A stretch of DNA of 64,000 bases from Oceanobacillus sojae (GTDB lineage Bacteria > Bacillota > Bacilli > Bacillales > Amphibacillaceae), in NCBI RefSeq assembly GCF_900162665.1, contig NZ_LT727812.1, positions 62,106 through 126,105 on the forward strand, given 5' to 3'. The notes beneath the pieces are model-generated. The model was not told the DNA's origin and did no database searches. It saw only the letters and a list, made by a program, of their open reading frames with translations. Made by a program: the position numbers and the translations under genes. This document shows positions 24,841-33,833 of the stretch, in pieces. How positions within the stretch are numbered: the stretch's first letter is position 1; each line of letters opens with the position of its first letter.

Positions 24841-26040
24841 ATGACAATTACAAAATTTAAATCTATTTTCAACAAAATTGGTACCATTGCTAGTTTACTG
24901 GTACTAACAGGCATCTTTGTTTTGCTTTGGCGTTCCTTTTCTGCTAGTGGATATGGTACGTATTCAGGGCAGATCGCTTTTTACTTGCTTACATTCCCTT
25001 TAGCATTTTTCATTTTAGGTGGGGCGGCTTTCATTATTTTACTCCTTCTCATTTGGAAAAAATCTGCATTATTTTTAAAAATTGTTTGGGCGGTCATATG
25101 TATTTCCTTTTTAGGAATAGCGCTTCTTTCCGGGATTCAAAACAAACACTATGCAGATCGTATTGGCACAGAAACAGCATTGCTGGGTAACTATACATTC
25201 TCTTTTTCTGGTACAGATACGTATTCCGATTTAGAGGAAGATGTTGTTTATAAAACTGCGGAAGATGAAGATTTATTACTTGATGTATGGGATACGAAGG
25301 TTAATGATGAAAATCGTCCCGTTATTGTAAATATTCATGGCGGCGGATGGAGCGGTGGAGATAAAAGTGAGGTTTCCTCATGGAGTAAATGGTTTAATTC
25401 GAAGGGGTACGTTGTATTTAATGTAGAATATAATCAAAATGGACCCGGCATGTGGCAAAAACAAATTTCAGATACACATGCAGCGTTAAACTGGATTGTT
25501 GAACATGCAGATGAATATCATTTAGATATAAACAGAATTAATTTACTGGGATCTTCAGCCGGGGGCCATCTAGCCTTGTTAACGGGGTATACGGAACTAA
25601 AGGAAAACAGCCTTGTTCCCAAAGAAACGGATTCCGGTTCCACAGTGAAAATAAATTCAATTATTAATCTATATGGACCATCGGATTTGTTACAGCTTTA
25701 TAGTAAAAATCATAGTAAAGAATTTGTTCATCCACTGCTTGAACAACTCCTGGATGGCCAGCCAAAAACAGAAGAGATCAAACATCGTTATCAGCAAATG
25801 TCTCCTATTCAGTATGTAAATAAAACTTCTGCACCCACTATTTCTTTTGTCGGTCAAAAAGATAAAGTGGTGCCTGAAGAGCAAATAGAAATATTGCATG
25901 AAAAACTTGATGAAAATAATATAGATAACCAAGCTTACTATTTTCCTTTTTCTGATCATAGTTATGACACTAACTGGAAAAGCATAGCTACTCAAACAAC
26001 AAGAGAAAAAATAGAAGAGTTTTTAAATAAATATAACTAG
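24841..26040 (+). CDS. Membrane-anchored alpha/beta hydrolase (carboxylesterase/BD-FAE type)
   Basis: A 399-residue protein. The first ~110 residues hold three to four membrane helices. The rest is an alpha/beta hydrolase with oxyanion-hole HGGGWSGGDK, nucleophile GSSAGGHLAL, an Asp near FVGQKDKVVP and a His in FSDHSYD. This layout matches the esterase/lipase (hormone-sensitive-lipase-like) branch. The catalytic domain probably faces outward or the membrane surface. It is monocistronic and ends in a strong hairpin. The natural ester is unknown. Confidence 0.87.
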   Translation: MTITKFKSIFNKIGTIASLLVLTGIFVLLWRSFSASGYGTYSGQIAFYLLTFPLAFFILGGAAFIILLLLIWKKSALFLKIVWAVICISFLGIALLSGIQNKHYADRIGTETALLGNYTFSFSGTDTYSDLEEDVVYKTAEDEDLLLDVWDTKVNDENRPVIVNIHGGGWSGGDKSEVSSWSKWFNSKGYVVFNVEYNQNGPGMWQKQISDTHAALNWIVEHADEYHLDINRINLLGSSAGGHLALLTGYTELKENSLVPKETDSGSTVKINSIINLYGPSDLLQLYSKNHSKEFVHPLLEQLLDGQPKTEEIKHRYQQMSPIQYVNKTSAPTISFVGQKDKVVPEEQIEILHEKLDENNIDNQAYYFPFSDHSYDTNWKSIATQTTREKIEEFLNKYN

Positions 26041-26074
26041 TATTTATTGCGTGATGGGAAGCTACAAATCAATG

Positions 26075-26129
26075 AAAAAAGTAACTAAGTGAAGGAATTT
26101 GTATAACTTCCTCACTTAGTTACTTTTTT
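26075..26129. terminator. 22-bp hairpin terminator
   Basis: AAAAAAGTAACTAAGTGA plus GGAA (one bulged A) pairs with TTCCTCACTTAGTTACTTTTTT in two parts. It has T tails in both directions. Confidence 0.85.
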
Positions 26130-26234
26130 ATTCTTTCATATCAAAATGGGAGATTATTCATATTCAGCATATTTCTGAGGACCCTGAATCCGTATTTTAT
26201 TATAAAGGTGAGGGCTTTCCTATTAAACAAATCG

Positions 26235-26592
26235 TTACTCCCTTGCAAGTTTTAAAGTATTTCTAATTATGATGAAATTCAAGCTGAAAATGACAAAGGG
26301 CAGAATAACATGTAAAGAAGCAAGGAATCCATGAGCAGTGTAATATTGTACATTAGCAACAGCAAATAAAATAAGTGCGTACCAAGTAAGGCTGTTTGGT
26401 ATTTTTCCTAATAACCCTACCATAAACATAACAAGATAAATATATTTAAATAATGAGAAGGCTTTATGAATATTCTAATACGTATAATCTTGAAATAAGG
26501 CAATCCCTGCAAGATATACTTGAATCAGGATACAAAGAAATACTAAGCATGCTAATTAATCCTAAGTACAGGTTTTGATAGCTATTTTTCAT
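26235..26592 (-). pseudogene. DUF6220-like membrane protein, two frameshifts
   Basis: The gene starts with an ATG at 26592 after GGAAGG. It reads MKNSYQNLYLGLISMLSI, then must shift frame to read LIQVYLAGIALFQDYTY, then shift again to read HKAFSLFKYIYLVMFMVGLL and on through IPNSLTWYALILFAVANVQYY to SLNFIIIRNTLKLARE. The pieces join into one four-helix protein resembling DUF6220 (QV-LAG, H, LQY, LH patterns). As written, only fragments are translated. It is third in an operon with a MarR regulator and a hydrolase. Confidence 0.7.
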
Positions 26593-26609
26593 AATAACAA
26601 TCCTTCCTT

Positions 26610-27434
26610 TTAATCGAGTAAAATTTGCTTTAATTTGTTGCCCCAAAGTTCGGTTTGGTCTAAAAAAGACAGATGATGACCCGGGAATACAATAAAAGGA
26701 CATTTTAGATTTTTTGCTATGATCGGTGAAGTAACACCGTAGTATTTCTTTTTTTTCATTGTTCTTTTTCCTGATGCTAAATAGATATCGACATTATGGT
26801 CAATGATTTTTTTGTAATCAGGCACATATCGGGAAAGTCCTAATAACTCTACGAAAATCAACTGCTCGTTATTTTTATATTGAGTCATTCTTTCCTGAAA
26901 ATCTTTAGGTATATGTTTAAATACACTAAAGGGCAGCGATAACGAGAAATTAAACCAGTTACTAGCCAGGTTGCTGCCATACCGTAAGCCTATATTGTAA
27001 GTTTTTGTCATAAAGCGAAGATACTTTTTTTTATTTTGTAAAACATTTACAACGGGAGGTTCATGAATAATTACTTTTTTGATAATCTCCGGCATACGTA
27101 CAGCTGTCTCTAAAGCAATAATTGCCCCAGCACTATTACCTAGAATATAAGCACATTCATAGCCGTTTGCATGTAGTACGGCTTTCATGTCAGCAACGTG
27201 GTCTTGAATGTTAAAATTATTTGCTTGCGGTCTTGTGCTTCTTGAATAACCACGCCGGTCATAAGTGATTACAGTGAATGAATCCTTTAAATAATTTGCT
27301 AATTTAGTAAAGAAGCCAGCGTCACCTCCGCCACCAGATACACATATTAATGGTTCACCATGACCTCTTGTTTCGTAATATAACTGTACTCCATTATTTT
27401 CAGCAAAACCTTGAATTACTTCAGATTCTGTCAT
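26610..27434 (-). CDS. Alpha/beta hydrolase
   Basis: A 274-residue soluble hydrolase: GVQLYYETRGHGEPLICVSG (HG-type oxyanion strand), YDRRGYSRS, nucleophile Ser in YILGNSAGAII and a late His in FPGHHLSFLDQ. These are typical of the haloperoxidase/epoxide-hydrolase-like group. It begins 10 bases after the MarR gene stops, so the two are one operon. Substrate unknown. Confidence 0.87.
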   Translation of the reverse strand: MTESEVIQGFAENNGVQLYYETRGHGEPLICVSGGGGDAGFFTKLANYLKDSFTVITYDRRGYSRSTRPQANNFNIQDHVADMKAVLHANGYECAYILGNSAGAIIALETAVRMPEIIKKVIIHEPPVVNVLQNKKKYLRFMTKTYNIGLRYGSNLASNWFNFSLSLPFSVFKHIPKDFQERMTQYKNNEQLIFVELLGLSRYVPDYKKIIDHNVDIYLASGKRTMKKKKYYGVTSPIIAKNLKCPFIVFPGHHLSFLDQTELWGNKLKQILLD

Positions 27435-27444
27435 ATTTTCACTC

Positions 27445-27924
27445 CTAAATATAATCTTCCAAATCTAATTCCTTTAATTTTTTTGTGATTTTTTTGTAGA
27501 TTTTCTCCAAAACAGGTTTTAACATTTCTTTCTCTTCTGGTGATAGATCAGCAAAATAGTCTATATCTCTTTCTAGTCTTTTTTCATGCATGTTCATATG
27601 CTGTTTGTGAATTTCATATCCATTGGCAGCAAGCCTGTAATAAATTTCTTTTTTATTAGACTCCATTTGATATTTCTCTATACAATCATTTTGTATTAGT
27701 TTTTTTGTGATTTTACTGATTGCTCCCCGTGTCAAATTCATCTTTTCGGCTAATTTTGATACATTCATTGGCTCTTTAGAAAGCTCAATTAATTCTATTA
27801 CACGAACTTCTGAATACGTATTTTCTTGCATAAACGGGTAATTCATCTCTATCGTTTTATTTATGATAGTATGACGTTCTATAACACGATCAAAAATAAA
27901 GCTTAAATCTTTATCAGAATGCAA
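27445..27924 (-). CDS. MarR family transcriptional regulator
   Basis: A 159-residue winged-helix protein: VRVIELIELSKEPMNVSKLAEKMNLTRGAISKITKKLIQNDCIEKY, with helical dimerisation ends. An inverted repeat at 27947-27967, 22 bases before its start, is a likely autoregulatory operator. It is the first gene of an operon with a hydrolase and a broken DUF6220 gene. Confidence 0.9.
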   Translation of the reverse strand: MHSDKDLSFIFDRVIERHTIINKTIEMNYPFMQENTYSEVRVIELIELSKEPMNVSKLAEKMNLTRGAISKITKKLIQNDCIEKYQMESNKKEIYYRLAANGYEIHKQHMNMHEKRLERDIDYFADLSPEEKEMLKPVLEKIYKKITKKLKELDLEDYI

Positions 27925-27946
27925 TGGTATCTCTCCTTTTAATCAT

Positions 27947-27967
27947 ATTGTTTCCTTGGTAAACAAT
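27947..27967. promoter_or_regulatory. Inverted repeat, candidate MarR operator
   Basis: ATTGTTT-CCTTGGT-AAACAAT, with 7-bp perfect arms. A further half site ATTGTTTCC lies about 30 bases to the right. Confidence 0.55.
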
Positions 27968-28120
27968 AATACTATAAATTGTTTCCTGATTCAACAAAAA
28001 ATGTTATAGTAATAAATATCATTTTTATGGTAAAGCAAGCGTTATTTTGACATTTAATACGTTGGCAGATACTCGTTACTTTCTTGTGTCCAACTAATCA
28101 AAAATAGGGAGGTAAGGAAA

Positions 28121-28672
28121 ATAGAACAAAAAATTAAGGTCAAAGACACTGTTGAAATTGGTAAGGAATTAGTTCATCAGGACGGAAGAACGGTTACTTT
28201 TTTGAAAGAAGGACAAGATGAGGACGGAGAATATATTACATTGAAGCACAAAATGACACAGCAAGGAACAGTTAATGGACCGCACTCTCATCCGAAGCTG
28301 AAAGAAACGTTTAAAATTATGGAAGGAAGTATGCGTTTTGTAGTAGACGGTCAAGAGTTCATGCTTGTGGCTGGCGAAAAAATTACGGTTTATCCCAATC
28401 AAGTTCATCAATTTTGGAATGTAAGCCAGGGAAATCTGGTGGCCATTCACGAAATTCGCCCCCCGGGACAGCATTGGAAAATGTTCGTCCTGATGCACAA
28501 ATTGGAATGTGAGGGTAAGTTAACTAAAAAAGGGATACCGCGTAATCCACTTTGGCTTGGAGTAGCTTGGGAATGTATTGACGGTTATCTTGAGGGTCCG
28601 CCACGATTTATCCAGAAATATATACTTGGGGGATTGGCTAAAACAGCTGGAAGACTAGGTTATAAAATATGA
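28121..28672 (+). CDS. Cupin domain protein with ATA at its start position
   Basis: The frame reads IEQKIKVKDTVEIGKELVHQ and continues to a single cupin barrel: GPHSHPKLKETFKIMEG (motif 1, G-x5-H-x-H-x4-E-like) and NQVHQFWNV (motif 2). The C-terminal helices are LWLGVAWECIDGYL. GGGAGG is ideally spaced, but the start codon it points to is ATA (28121). The next usable starts (TTG at 28202) would cut 27 conserved-looking residues before the barrel. Either translation is weak from ATA or TTG, or this gene has recently lost its ATG. Function unknown; the cupin could hold a metal. Confidence 0.75.
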   Translation: MEQKIKVKDTVEIGKELVHQDGRTVTFLKEGQDEDGEYITLKHKMTQQGTVNGPHSHPKLKETFKIMEGSMRFVVDGQEFMLVAGEKITVYPNQVHQFWNVSQGNLVAIHEIRPPGQHWKMFVLMHKLECEGKLTKKGIPRNPLWLGVAWECIDGYLEGPPRFIQKYILGGLAKTAGRLGYKI

Positions 28673-28899
28673 AGAAGGTTTATCGTAGACATCTGGGACC
28701 TTTTAAAACAGCTGCAAGGGAAACAGATGCGCAATTTATGCCGCCGGATTTTATGCTTGAGCAGTAAAATTATCTGGAGAAACAGCAAGAAGGAAAGGCC
28801 TGGTCCGGGACAGTGATCCGCCCGTAGGTTGTATGTGGATTTGGTTTAGGGGACCCGATGAATTTGGCGATGGTTATCGCTGTTTATAGATATTTTTGA
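28669..28899 (+). pseudogene. NAD-dependent epimerase/PRISE-like reductase, fragment with two stops
   Basis: One frame from 28669 reads HLGPFKTAARETDAQFMPPD, a TAA, NYLEKQQEGKAWSGTVIRP, a TAG, then VVCGFGLGDPMNLAMVIAVY and a TGA. The parts match the middle of SDR proteins of the progesterone-5-beta-reductase/iridoid-synthase type (HLGPF-TPA-E-D, RP--VCGFA-GNPMNL). Both ends are missing. It overlaps the cupin stop codon. Confidence 0.72.
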
Positions 28900-28953
28900 T
28901 GATTGTAAAAGACGTAAGATTATACCTTAGTAGGAGCCTGCTTATTATATTAT

Positions 28954-29445
28954 GTGGAGTCTGCAGATAATGCGCTGCAAAAGATGCAATCATTACCTAT
29001 AAAAGAAGAGGGATTATTTTTTGCAAAATTTATTCTTATAAGTCTGATGTATCTGGGGCTGCTTGTCATAGAATTTCTTGGACTTGGTTTTAGCTCTGTA
29101 TACTGGTTTTCGGAATATCCAGATTTACCAATGGAATTAGCGAAAAATATTGGCTATATTTTTATACTCAGTCTCCCGGCAATCGCATTATCTGTATTGA
29201 TTGCTTCATTCTTCGCAAATATATGGATTGCTCTTGGACTCGGGATTATTGGTATCTTTTTAGCGACCCAGCTCTCTGATCAAAGTATCATTTTAGCCGC
29301 TTTTCCTTTTAATCTGCCTTTTCAAACGATGCATGGTACAGATGCAGCTGCGCCAGATACATTGGTTTGGATTGCATTGATCGAAACGGTTGTGCTGCTG
29401 GTTATTCAAAAGATAAGTGTACATGTGAGGAGGTATTTTAGATGA
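28954..29445 (+). CDS. ABC-2 type transporter permease, N-terminally truncated
   Basis: A 163-residue membrane protein starting at a GTG; the frame is open back to 28918. SADNALQKMQSLPIKEEGLFFAKF is the cytoplasmic loop that in full-length lantibiotic-immunity permeases (MutE/EpiE type, about 240 aa) follows the first two helices, so the N-terminal third is gone. About four helices remain. The next permease gene overlaps its stop codon by four bases (ATGA). No ATP-binding protein gene is nearby, so the exporter is probably dead. Confidence 0.72.
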   Translation: MESADNALQKMQSLPIKEEGLFFAKFILISLMYLGLLVIEFLGLGFSSVYWFSEYPDLPMELAKNIGYIFILSLPAIALSVLIASFFANIWIALGLGIIGIFLATQLSDQSIILAAFPFNLPFQTMHGTDAAAPDTLVWIALIETVVLLVIQKISVHVRRYFR

Positions 29446-30227
29446 ATTTTATTCATTTAATTCAAGTGGAACGTAAAAAAATCCGGCGTTCCAAAATTTT
29501 ATTGCTTTTACTTATCGCAGCGATCGTTCTATGGTTGCCTTCGTTATTTAATATAGATATGAGCTTTGATACACAAACAACGGGTATTACTCCAGAGAAT
29601 AATTTCTTCATTCAAGGGTTTCTTGGATTTTCCTGGTTTTTATTTCCTGCTGGTATGGTTGTTGCTGTTGTGTTAATTCGTCAATTAGAGCTTGGAAATA
29701 AAGGAATATTAAAAATGCTTGCTTTACCTGTCAATCCAGCTTTATTAAGCCTGGCTAAGTTTGTAATTTTACTCTTGATTTCAGCAATATTTATCTTATT
29801 TGCTGTAATTGTCTACTATGTTGCAGCAGGCTATGGATCGATGGTGAATGACTATAATATGATACTGTCACCAACATTTGTGTTAAAAGAAGCAGCTGTC
29901 TTTTTTGTAGTATCTATCCCTATGCTTTCTTTCTTTTGGCTGCTTTCCGTTTGCCTGCAGACAATGATTTTTTCTGCAGGTATATCGTTAGTATCTGTTA
30001 TCCCATCTGTTTTAATCATGAATTCAGATTACTGGTTTATGTACCCGATGTGCTATCCGTTTTTCGTTGTAACTGCTAAATACGGGCAATTAGCACCTGA
30101 CCTTTCAACATCTCAAATTAGTTATCTGCCATGGATACCTGTTGCCATCGGGATTACTATTATTTGTTTAGCTTTTCCAGTTTATTCTTTGGAAAAGCTG
30201 AAAGGAGGTAAGTCGACATATGAATAA
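29442..30227 (+). CDS. ABC-2 type transporter permease (lantibiotic-immunity type)
   Basis: A 261-residue protein with six helices: KIRRSKILLLLLIAAIVLWL at the start and the conserved loop ELGNKGILKMLALPVNPALLSLAKF after helix 2. It is full length for the MutG/EpiG-like partner permease. It overlaps the truncated permease before it and the small membrane protein after it. Without an ATPase in the cluster its function is doubtful, unless one is supplied from elsewhere. Confidence 0.8.
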   Translation: MNFIHLIQVERKKIRRSKILLLLLIAAIVLWLPSLFNIDMSFDTQTTGITPENNFFIQGFLGFSWFLFPAGMVVAVVLIRQLELGNKGILKMLALPVNPALLSLAKFVILLLISAIFILFAVIVYYVAAGYGSMVNDYNMILSPTFVLKEAAVFFVVSIPMLSFFWLLSVCLQTMIFSAGISLVSVIPSVLIMNSDYWFMYPMCYPFFVVTAKYGQLAPDLSTSQISYLPWIPVAIGITIICLAFPVYSLEKLKGGKSTYE

Positions 30228-30495
30228 AGTGTTTACGAGTATTTGTACAATCATGATCTTTATCCCCTGGACCATTTTAATCTTTAGGCTGAATGACTGG
30301 GCACTTGAATCACCGACAGCTAAAATTATGATTTCAATTTATGCTGTATTCATGATTTTTAGCGGGTTTTTCACACTATTTACGTATTTGAAAATGGATA
30401 GGGGAGCATTAATGAAAATTTGTCTGATGATTAATTGTCTGTATGCTCTTGGCGGAGTTGCTGCAATCGTTCTTATAGTTGCCCCTATGTCATAA
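30220..30495 (+). CDS. Small membrane protein, 91 aa
   Basis: Three predicted helices (IMIFIPWTILIFRL; IMISIYAVFMIFSGFFTLF; CLYALGGVAAIVLIV). GGAGGTAAG inside the preceding gene is well spaced for the ATG, and the genes overlap by eight bases. It is probably an accessory part of the ABC exporter. No family recognised. The following 257 bases (30496-30752) contain only short coding-like scraps. Confidence 0.65.
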   Translation: MNKVFTSICTIMIFIPWTILIFRLNDWALESPTAKIMISIYAVFMIFSGFFTLFTYLKMDRGALMKICLMINCLYALGGVAAIVLIVAPMS

Positions 30496-30752
30496 TTGAT
30501 GAAAAAAACTGTTTTCGCAGAAGGTGCTATATCTTTATTTTTCTAGAAGGTGATTTGGATTCAGCATAATGTTGTATTGTCGTTGAAGGAAATGTGGAGA
30601 GCCATATGGTCACAAAAGGACAGTAAGTTCATTATATGCAGAATTATTCACGAAACAGTGCAACCAGAAGTACCACCATTCTTATTTGGAAGTAATTATC
30701 ATAAATCTGCAACATTGTTTTGTGCATACTAAAAAATAAGGAGGTGTCAGAA

Positions 30753-30914
30753 ATGAGCAAAAAAAATAAAAACAAGAAAAATCAATTGTTTGAAGATAAC
30801 AAAGGTGTCCAAGCAGTACAAAATCAATTGAATGAAAGTTATCAAAGTGGAGTAGTGGAAGATCAATTAGCAAACAATAGAGGAATCCACCATTTTAATA
30901 ACAAGAGCAGATAA
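30753..30914 (+). CDS. Small hydrophilic protein, 53 aa
   Basis: AAGGAGGTG precedes the ATG by 8 bases. The peptide starts MSKKNKNKKNQLFEDNKGVQ and has a Gln/Asn-rich centre and basic ends. It is followed by a perfect 19-bp terminator, so it is a complete unit. The composition (charged, no hydrophobic core) resembles small spore or stress proteins, but I do not recognise a family. Confidence 0.6.
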   Translation: MSKKNKNKKNQLFEDNKGVQAVQNQLNESYQSGVVEDQLANNRGIHHFNNKSR

Positions 30915-30937
30915 AACGATGATTTGATGGTAAAGCC

Positions 30938-30985
30938 AAGCCCTTACTGCCTGATTAGCTTATTGCAATCAGGCAGTAAGGGCTT
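30938..30985 (+). terminator. Perfect 19-bp terminator hairpin
   Basis: AAGCCCTTACTGCCTGATT (30938-30956) is mirrored at 30967-30985. It ends the 53-aa gene. Confidence 0.85.
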
Positions 30986-31001
30986 TATAGACATAGAGGA
31001 T

Positions 31002-31042
31002 AAGAAGCCGCCTATTAAAATTTGGAGAACAGGCGGCTTCTT
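31002..31042 (-). terminator. ppdK terminator
   Basis: AAGAAGCCGCCT (31002-31013) pairs with AGGCGGCTTCTT (31031-31042), two bases beyond the ppdK stop codon. Confidence 0.8.
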
Positions 31043-31043
31043 T

Positions 31044-33650
31044 CTATCCTAATACTGCTTGCGCTACAGCTAAACGGGCAGCAGGGATACGATATGGAGA
31101 ACAAGAAACATAATCAATGCCAATCTGTTGGAAGAAAGCGATCGATTCAGGATTACCGCCAACTTCGCCACAAATACCGATCATCATATTTTCTTTCGTC
31201 TGTCTCGCTTTGCTGACAGCAAGCTTAATCAATTCGCCTACACCGCTTTGGTCCAGAACTTGGAAAGGATCTTGCTGCATAATTTGTTTTTCTTTATAGA
31301 CATTAATAAATTTACCAATATCATCCCGTGAGAATCCAAAAGTCATTTGAGTTAAATCATTGGTGCCAAAGCTGAAGAAATCGGCATTTTCTGCTAATTG
31401 ATCAGCGATGATACATGCACGTGGTAATTCGATCATCGTCCCGATTTCGTAAGGGAATGGCTCCATCTGATGCTCTTTGAATGTAGCCTCGATGGTTTCG
31501 GTTAAAAAGTTTTTAATGTAGTCCAGCTCTTCTTTTTCTGAAATCAAAGGAACCATGATTTCCGGACAAACAGTCAGGCCTTCTTTTGCCAATTGAATGG
31601 CGCTATTGAAAATCGCCTTGACCTGCATTTGATAAATGAGCGGTTCCGTGATTCCTAAACGGCAGCCGCGATGACCCAGCATTGGATTGGTTTCTTGAAG
31701 TTGTTCAATTTGTTTTTCAACGGCAGCCGGATATCTGTTTAGCTGTTCAGCCAATGATTTGATTTCATTCGTATCATGCGGTAAAAATTCATGCATTGGC
31801 GGATCAAGTAAACGAATTACCATTGGTTTATCTTGAACGGTTTTTAACATTTGGTAGAAATCTTCTTGCTGAAAGCCTAATAATTTATCTAAAGCAAACT
31901 GAACTTCCTGTTCATCTTTAGCCAGAATTAAGCGGCGCATTTCCAGCACACGTTCTTCACCAAAAAACATATGCTCTGTTCGTGCCAAACCGATTCCTGT
32001 TGCGCCGAAATCAATCGCTGTTCGTAAGTCTTGTAATGTCTCAGCGTTCGCACGAACCTTCAACTCAGCGCATTCATCAGCCCAGGTAAGTAATTGCTGC
32101 AAACTCTGATCGTTTTCAGGAACAATGGTAGGGATTTCCCCTAAATATAAGCTTCCTGTACTGCCATCCACAGAAATCGTATCGCCTTCTGTTAGCGTAT
32201 GGCTGCCGCATAATACGGTTTTAGCTGTTTCATTGACTGATAATGCTTCACAGCCGGTGACGCAGCAGGTTCCCATTCCTCTGGCAACCACTGCTGCATG
32301 CGAAGTCATTCCGCCGCGGCTGGTAACAATTGCTTCACTGACCACCATGCCTTCAATATCTTCTGGAGAGGTTTCCTGACGGACTAAAATCACTTTTTTT
32401 CCTAAAGCAGTGTATTCTTTTGCTTTATCAGCTGTAAAGACGATTACCCCTGTTGCTGCGCCCGGGCTGGCAGGTAAACCTGTTGCAAAAGCTTCTGCTG
32501 TTGCCAGTTTTTCTGTATCAAAGACCGGATGAATTAATTGATCGATTACCTCTGGAGATACACGCTTAATCGCTTCTTTTTTTGAAATCAAACCTTCAGA
32601 TGCTAAATCCAAAGCAATTTTTAAGGTAGCTTTAGCGGTGCGTTTTCCGTTCCTGGTCTGCAAAATATACAGCTTGCCATTTTCAATTGTAAATTCGATA
32701 TCCTGCATATCTGTATAGTGCTGTTCCAGCTTGTTAGAATATTTGATAAAATCATTATAAGCTTCTGGCAGAATTTCTTGTAAGGATTCAATCGGCTCAG
32801 GTGTGCGGATTCCTGCAACCACATCTTCTCCTTGTGCATTGAGTAGAAACTCACCAAATAATTTATTTTCACCAATGGAAGGGTTGCGAGTGAAGACCAC
32901 TCCTGTTCCGCTTTCCTCACCACTGTTACCAAAGACCATCGACTGGACATTAACGGCCGTACCTAAATGATGAGGAATATGATGCAAATTGCGATATACC
33001 TTCGCCCGTTGATTATTCCATGACTTGAAAACAGCCTTCGTTGCTTCGAATAATTGCTCCATTGGATCCTGTGGAAAGGATACTTTATTTTTAAGGAATA
33101 AATGCTTATACTGCTCGATGACCTCCAAATGCTCTGCTTCGTTAAAATCACTTGCTTTTTTATTTAAACGGCTTTCCATTTGATGCAGCTGCACATTGAA
33201 TTGTTCTTTATGAATTCCGTACACGACATCACCGAACATTTGTAAGAGACGGCGGTAGCAGTCAAAGGCAAAGTTCACATTGGTCAATTTTGCAAAAGCC
33301 TGCACTCTAAGGTCGTTTAAGCCAAGATTTAAAATGGTGTCCATCATACCAGGCATGGAAAAGGCAGCGCCACTTCTAACAGAAACTAATAAAATATTTT
33401 CATCGGATGTAAAAGATTTACCGGTTTCTGACTCTAAATTTTGAATCGCTTTCAAAACTTCTGCATTTAGCTGTTCTTCGAAAAATGCTGCATCCGCTAA
33501 ATAGTTCATACAACATTCCGTGGTAATCGTAAACCCTTGGGGGACAGGTAAGCCTAAATGAGTCATTTCAGCGAGATTGGCTCCTTTCCCGCCTAACAAA
33601 TCTTTGTCCTCACTTCGCCCTTCATTAAACGTATAGATCAATTTATTCAT
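31044..33650 (-). CDS. ppdK: Pyruvate, phosphate dikinase
   Basis: An 868-residue enzyme interconverting pyruvate, ATP and phosphate with PEP, AMP and pyrophosphate. The N-terminal ATP-grasp part starts with LLGGKGANLAEMTHLGLPVP. The swivelling phosphohistidine domain has GGMTSHAAVVARGMGTCCVTG, where His is phosphorylated and the preceding Thr is the regulatory site. The C-terminal PEP barrel includes GLARTEHMFF, LGHRGCRLGIT, GTMIELPRACIIAD and SFGTNDLTQMTFGFSRDD. The length is normal. It is divergent from a CcpN-like repressor and a regulatory kinase/phosphorylase gene, so it is under both transcriptional and covalent control. Confidence 0.97.
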   Translation of the reverse strand: MNKLIYTFNEGRSEDKDLLGGKGANLAEMTHLGLPVPQGFTITTECCMNYLADAAFFEEQLNAEVLKAIQNLESETGKSFTSDENILLVSVRSGAAFSMPGMMDTILNLGLNDLRVQAFAKLTNVNFAFDCYRRLLQMFGDVVYGIHKEQFNVQLHQMESRLNKKASDFNEAEHLEVIEQYKHLFLKNKVSFPQDPMEQLFEATKAVFKSWNNQRAKVYRNLHHIPHHLGTAVNVQSMVFGNSGEESGTGVVFTRNPSIGENKLFGEFLLNAQGEDVVAGIRTPEPIESLQEILPEAYNDFIKYSNKLEQHYTDMQDIEFTIENGKLYILQTRNGKRTAKATLKIALDLASEGLISKKEAIKRVSPEVIDQLIHPVFDTEKLATAEAFATGLPASPGAATGVIVFTADKAKEYTALGKKVILVRQETSPEDIEGMVVSEAIVTSRGGMTSHAAVVARGMGTCCVTGCEALSVNETAKTVLCGSHTLTEGDTISVDGSTGSLYLGEIPTIVPENDQSLQQLLTWADECAELKVRANAETLQDLRTAIDFGATGIGLARTEHMFFGEERVLEMRRLILAKDEQEVQFALDKLLGFQQEDFYQMLKTVQDKPMVIRLLDPPMHEFLPHDTNEIKSLAEQLNRYPAAVEKQIEQLQETNPMLGHRGCRLGITEPLIYQMQVKAIFNSAIQLAKEGLTVCPEIMVPLISEKEELDYIKNFLTETIEATFKEHQMEPFPYEIGTMIELPRACIIADQLAENADFFSFGTNDLTQMTFGFSRDDIGKFINVYKEKQIMQQDPFQVLDQSGVGELIKLAVSKARQTKENMMIGICGEVGGNPESIAFFQQIGIDYVSCSPYRIPAARLAVAQAVLG

Positions 33651-33740
33651 AATATACCTCCTGTGATTTAATTATGTGTCACATTCATTTAATAATCATC
33701 ATATATCCTGTTAATATGTTTGTCAATACAGAATTATGCG

Positions 33741-33777
33741 ATTATTCATTTGAATAATTCGTAAATATATGTATAAT
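33741..33777 (+). promoter_or_regulatory. Promoter of the ccpN-yqfL pair with overlapping dyad
   Basis: TTGAAT (33750-33755), a 16-base spacer and TATAAT (33772-33777) form a promoter. The dyad ATTATTCA-TT-TGAATAAT (33741-33758) overlaps the -35. It lies in the 183-base gap between divergent ppdK and ccpN, so a protein bound there could affect both. Confidence 0.5.
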
Positions 33778-33833
33778 AAACTCATAATAAATTTAAAAAA
33801 TGGTTTTAAAGCTTTCTTTTTGGAGGTCCGGGA

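Noticed and set aside
30550..30732. 60-codon frame between the ABC genes and the 53-aa gene
   Set aside because: No SD and no conserved pattern; at most a scrap of older coding DNA.
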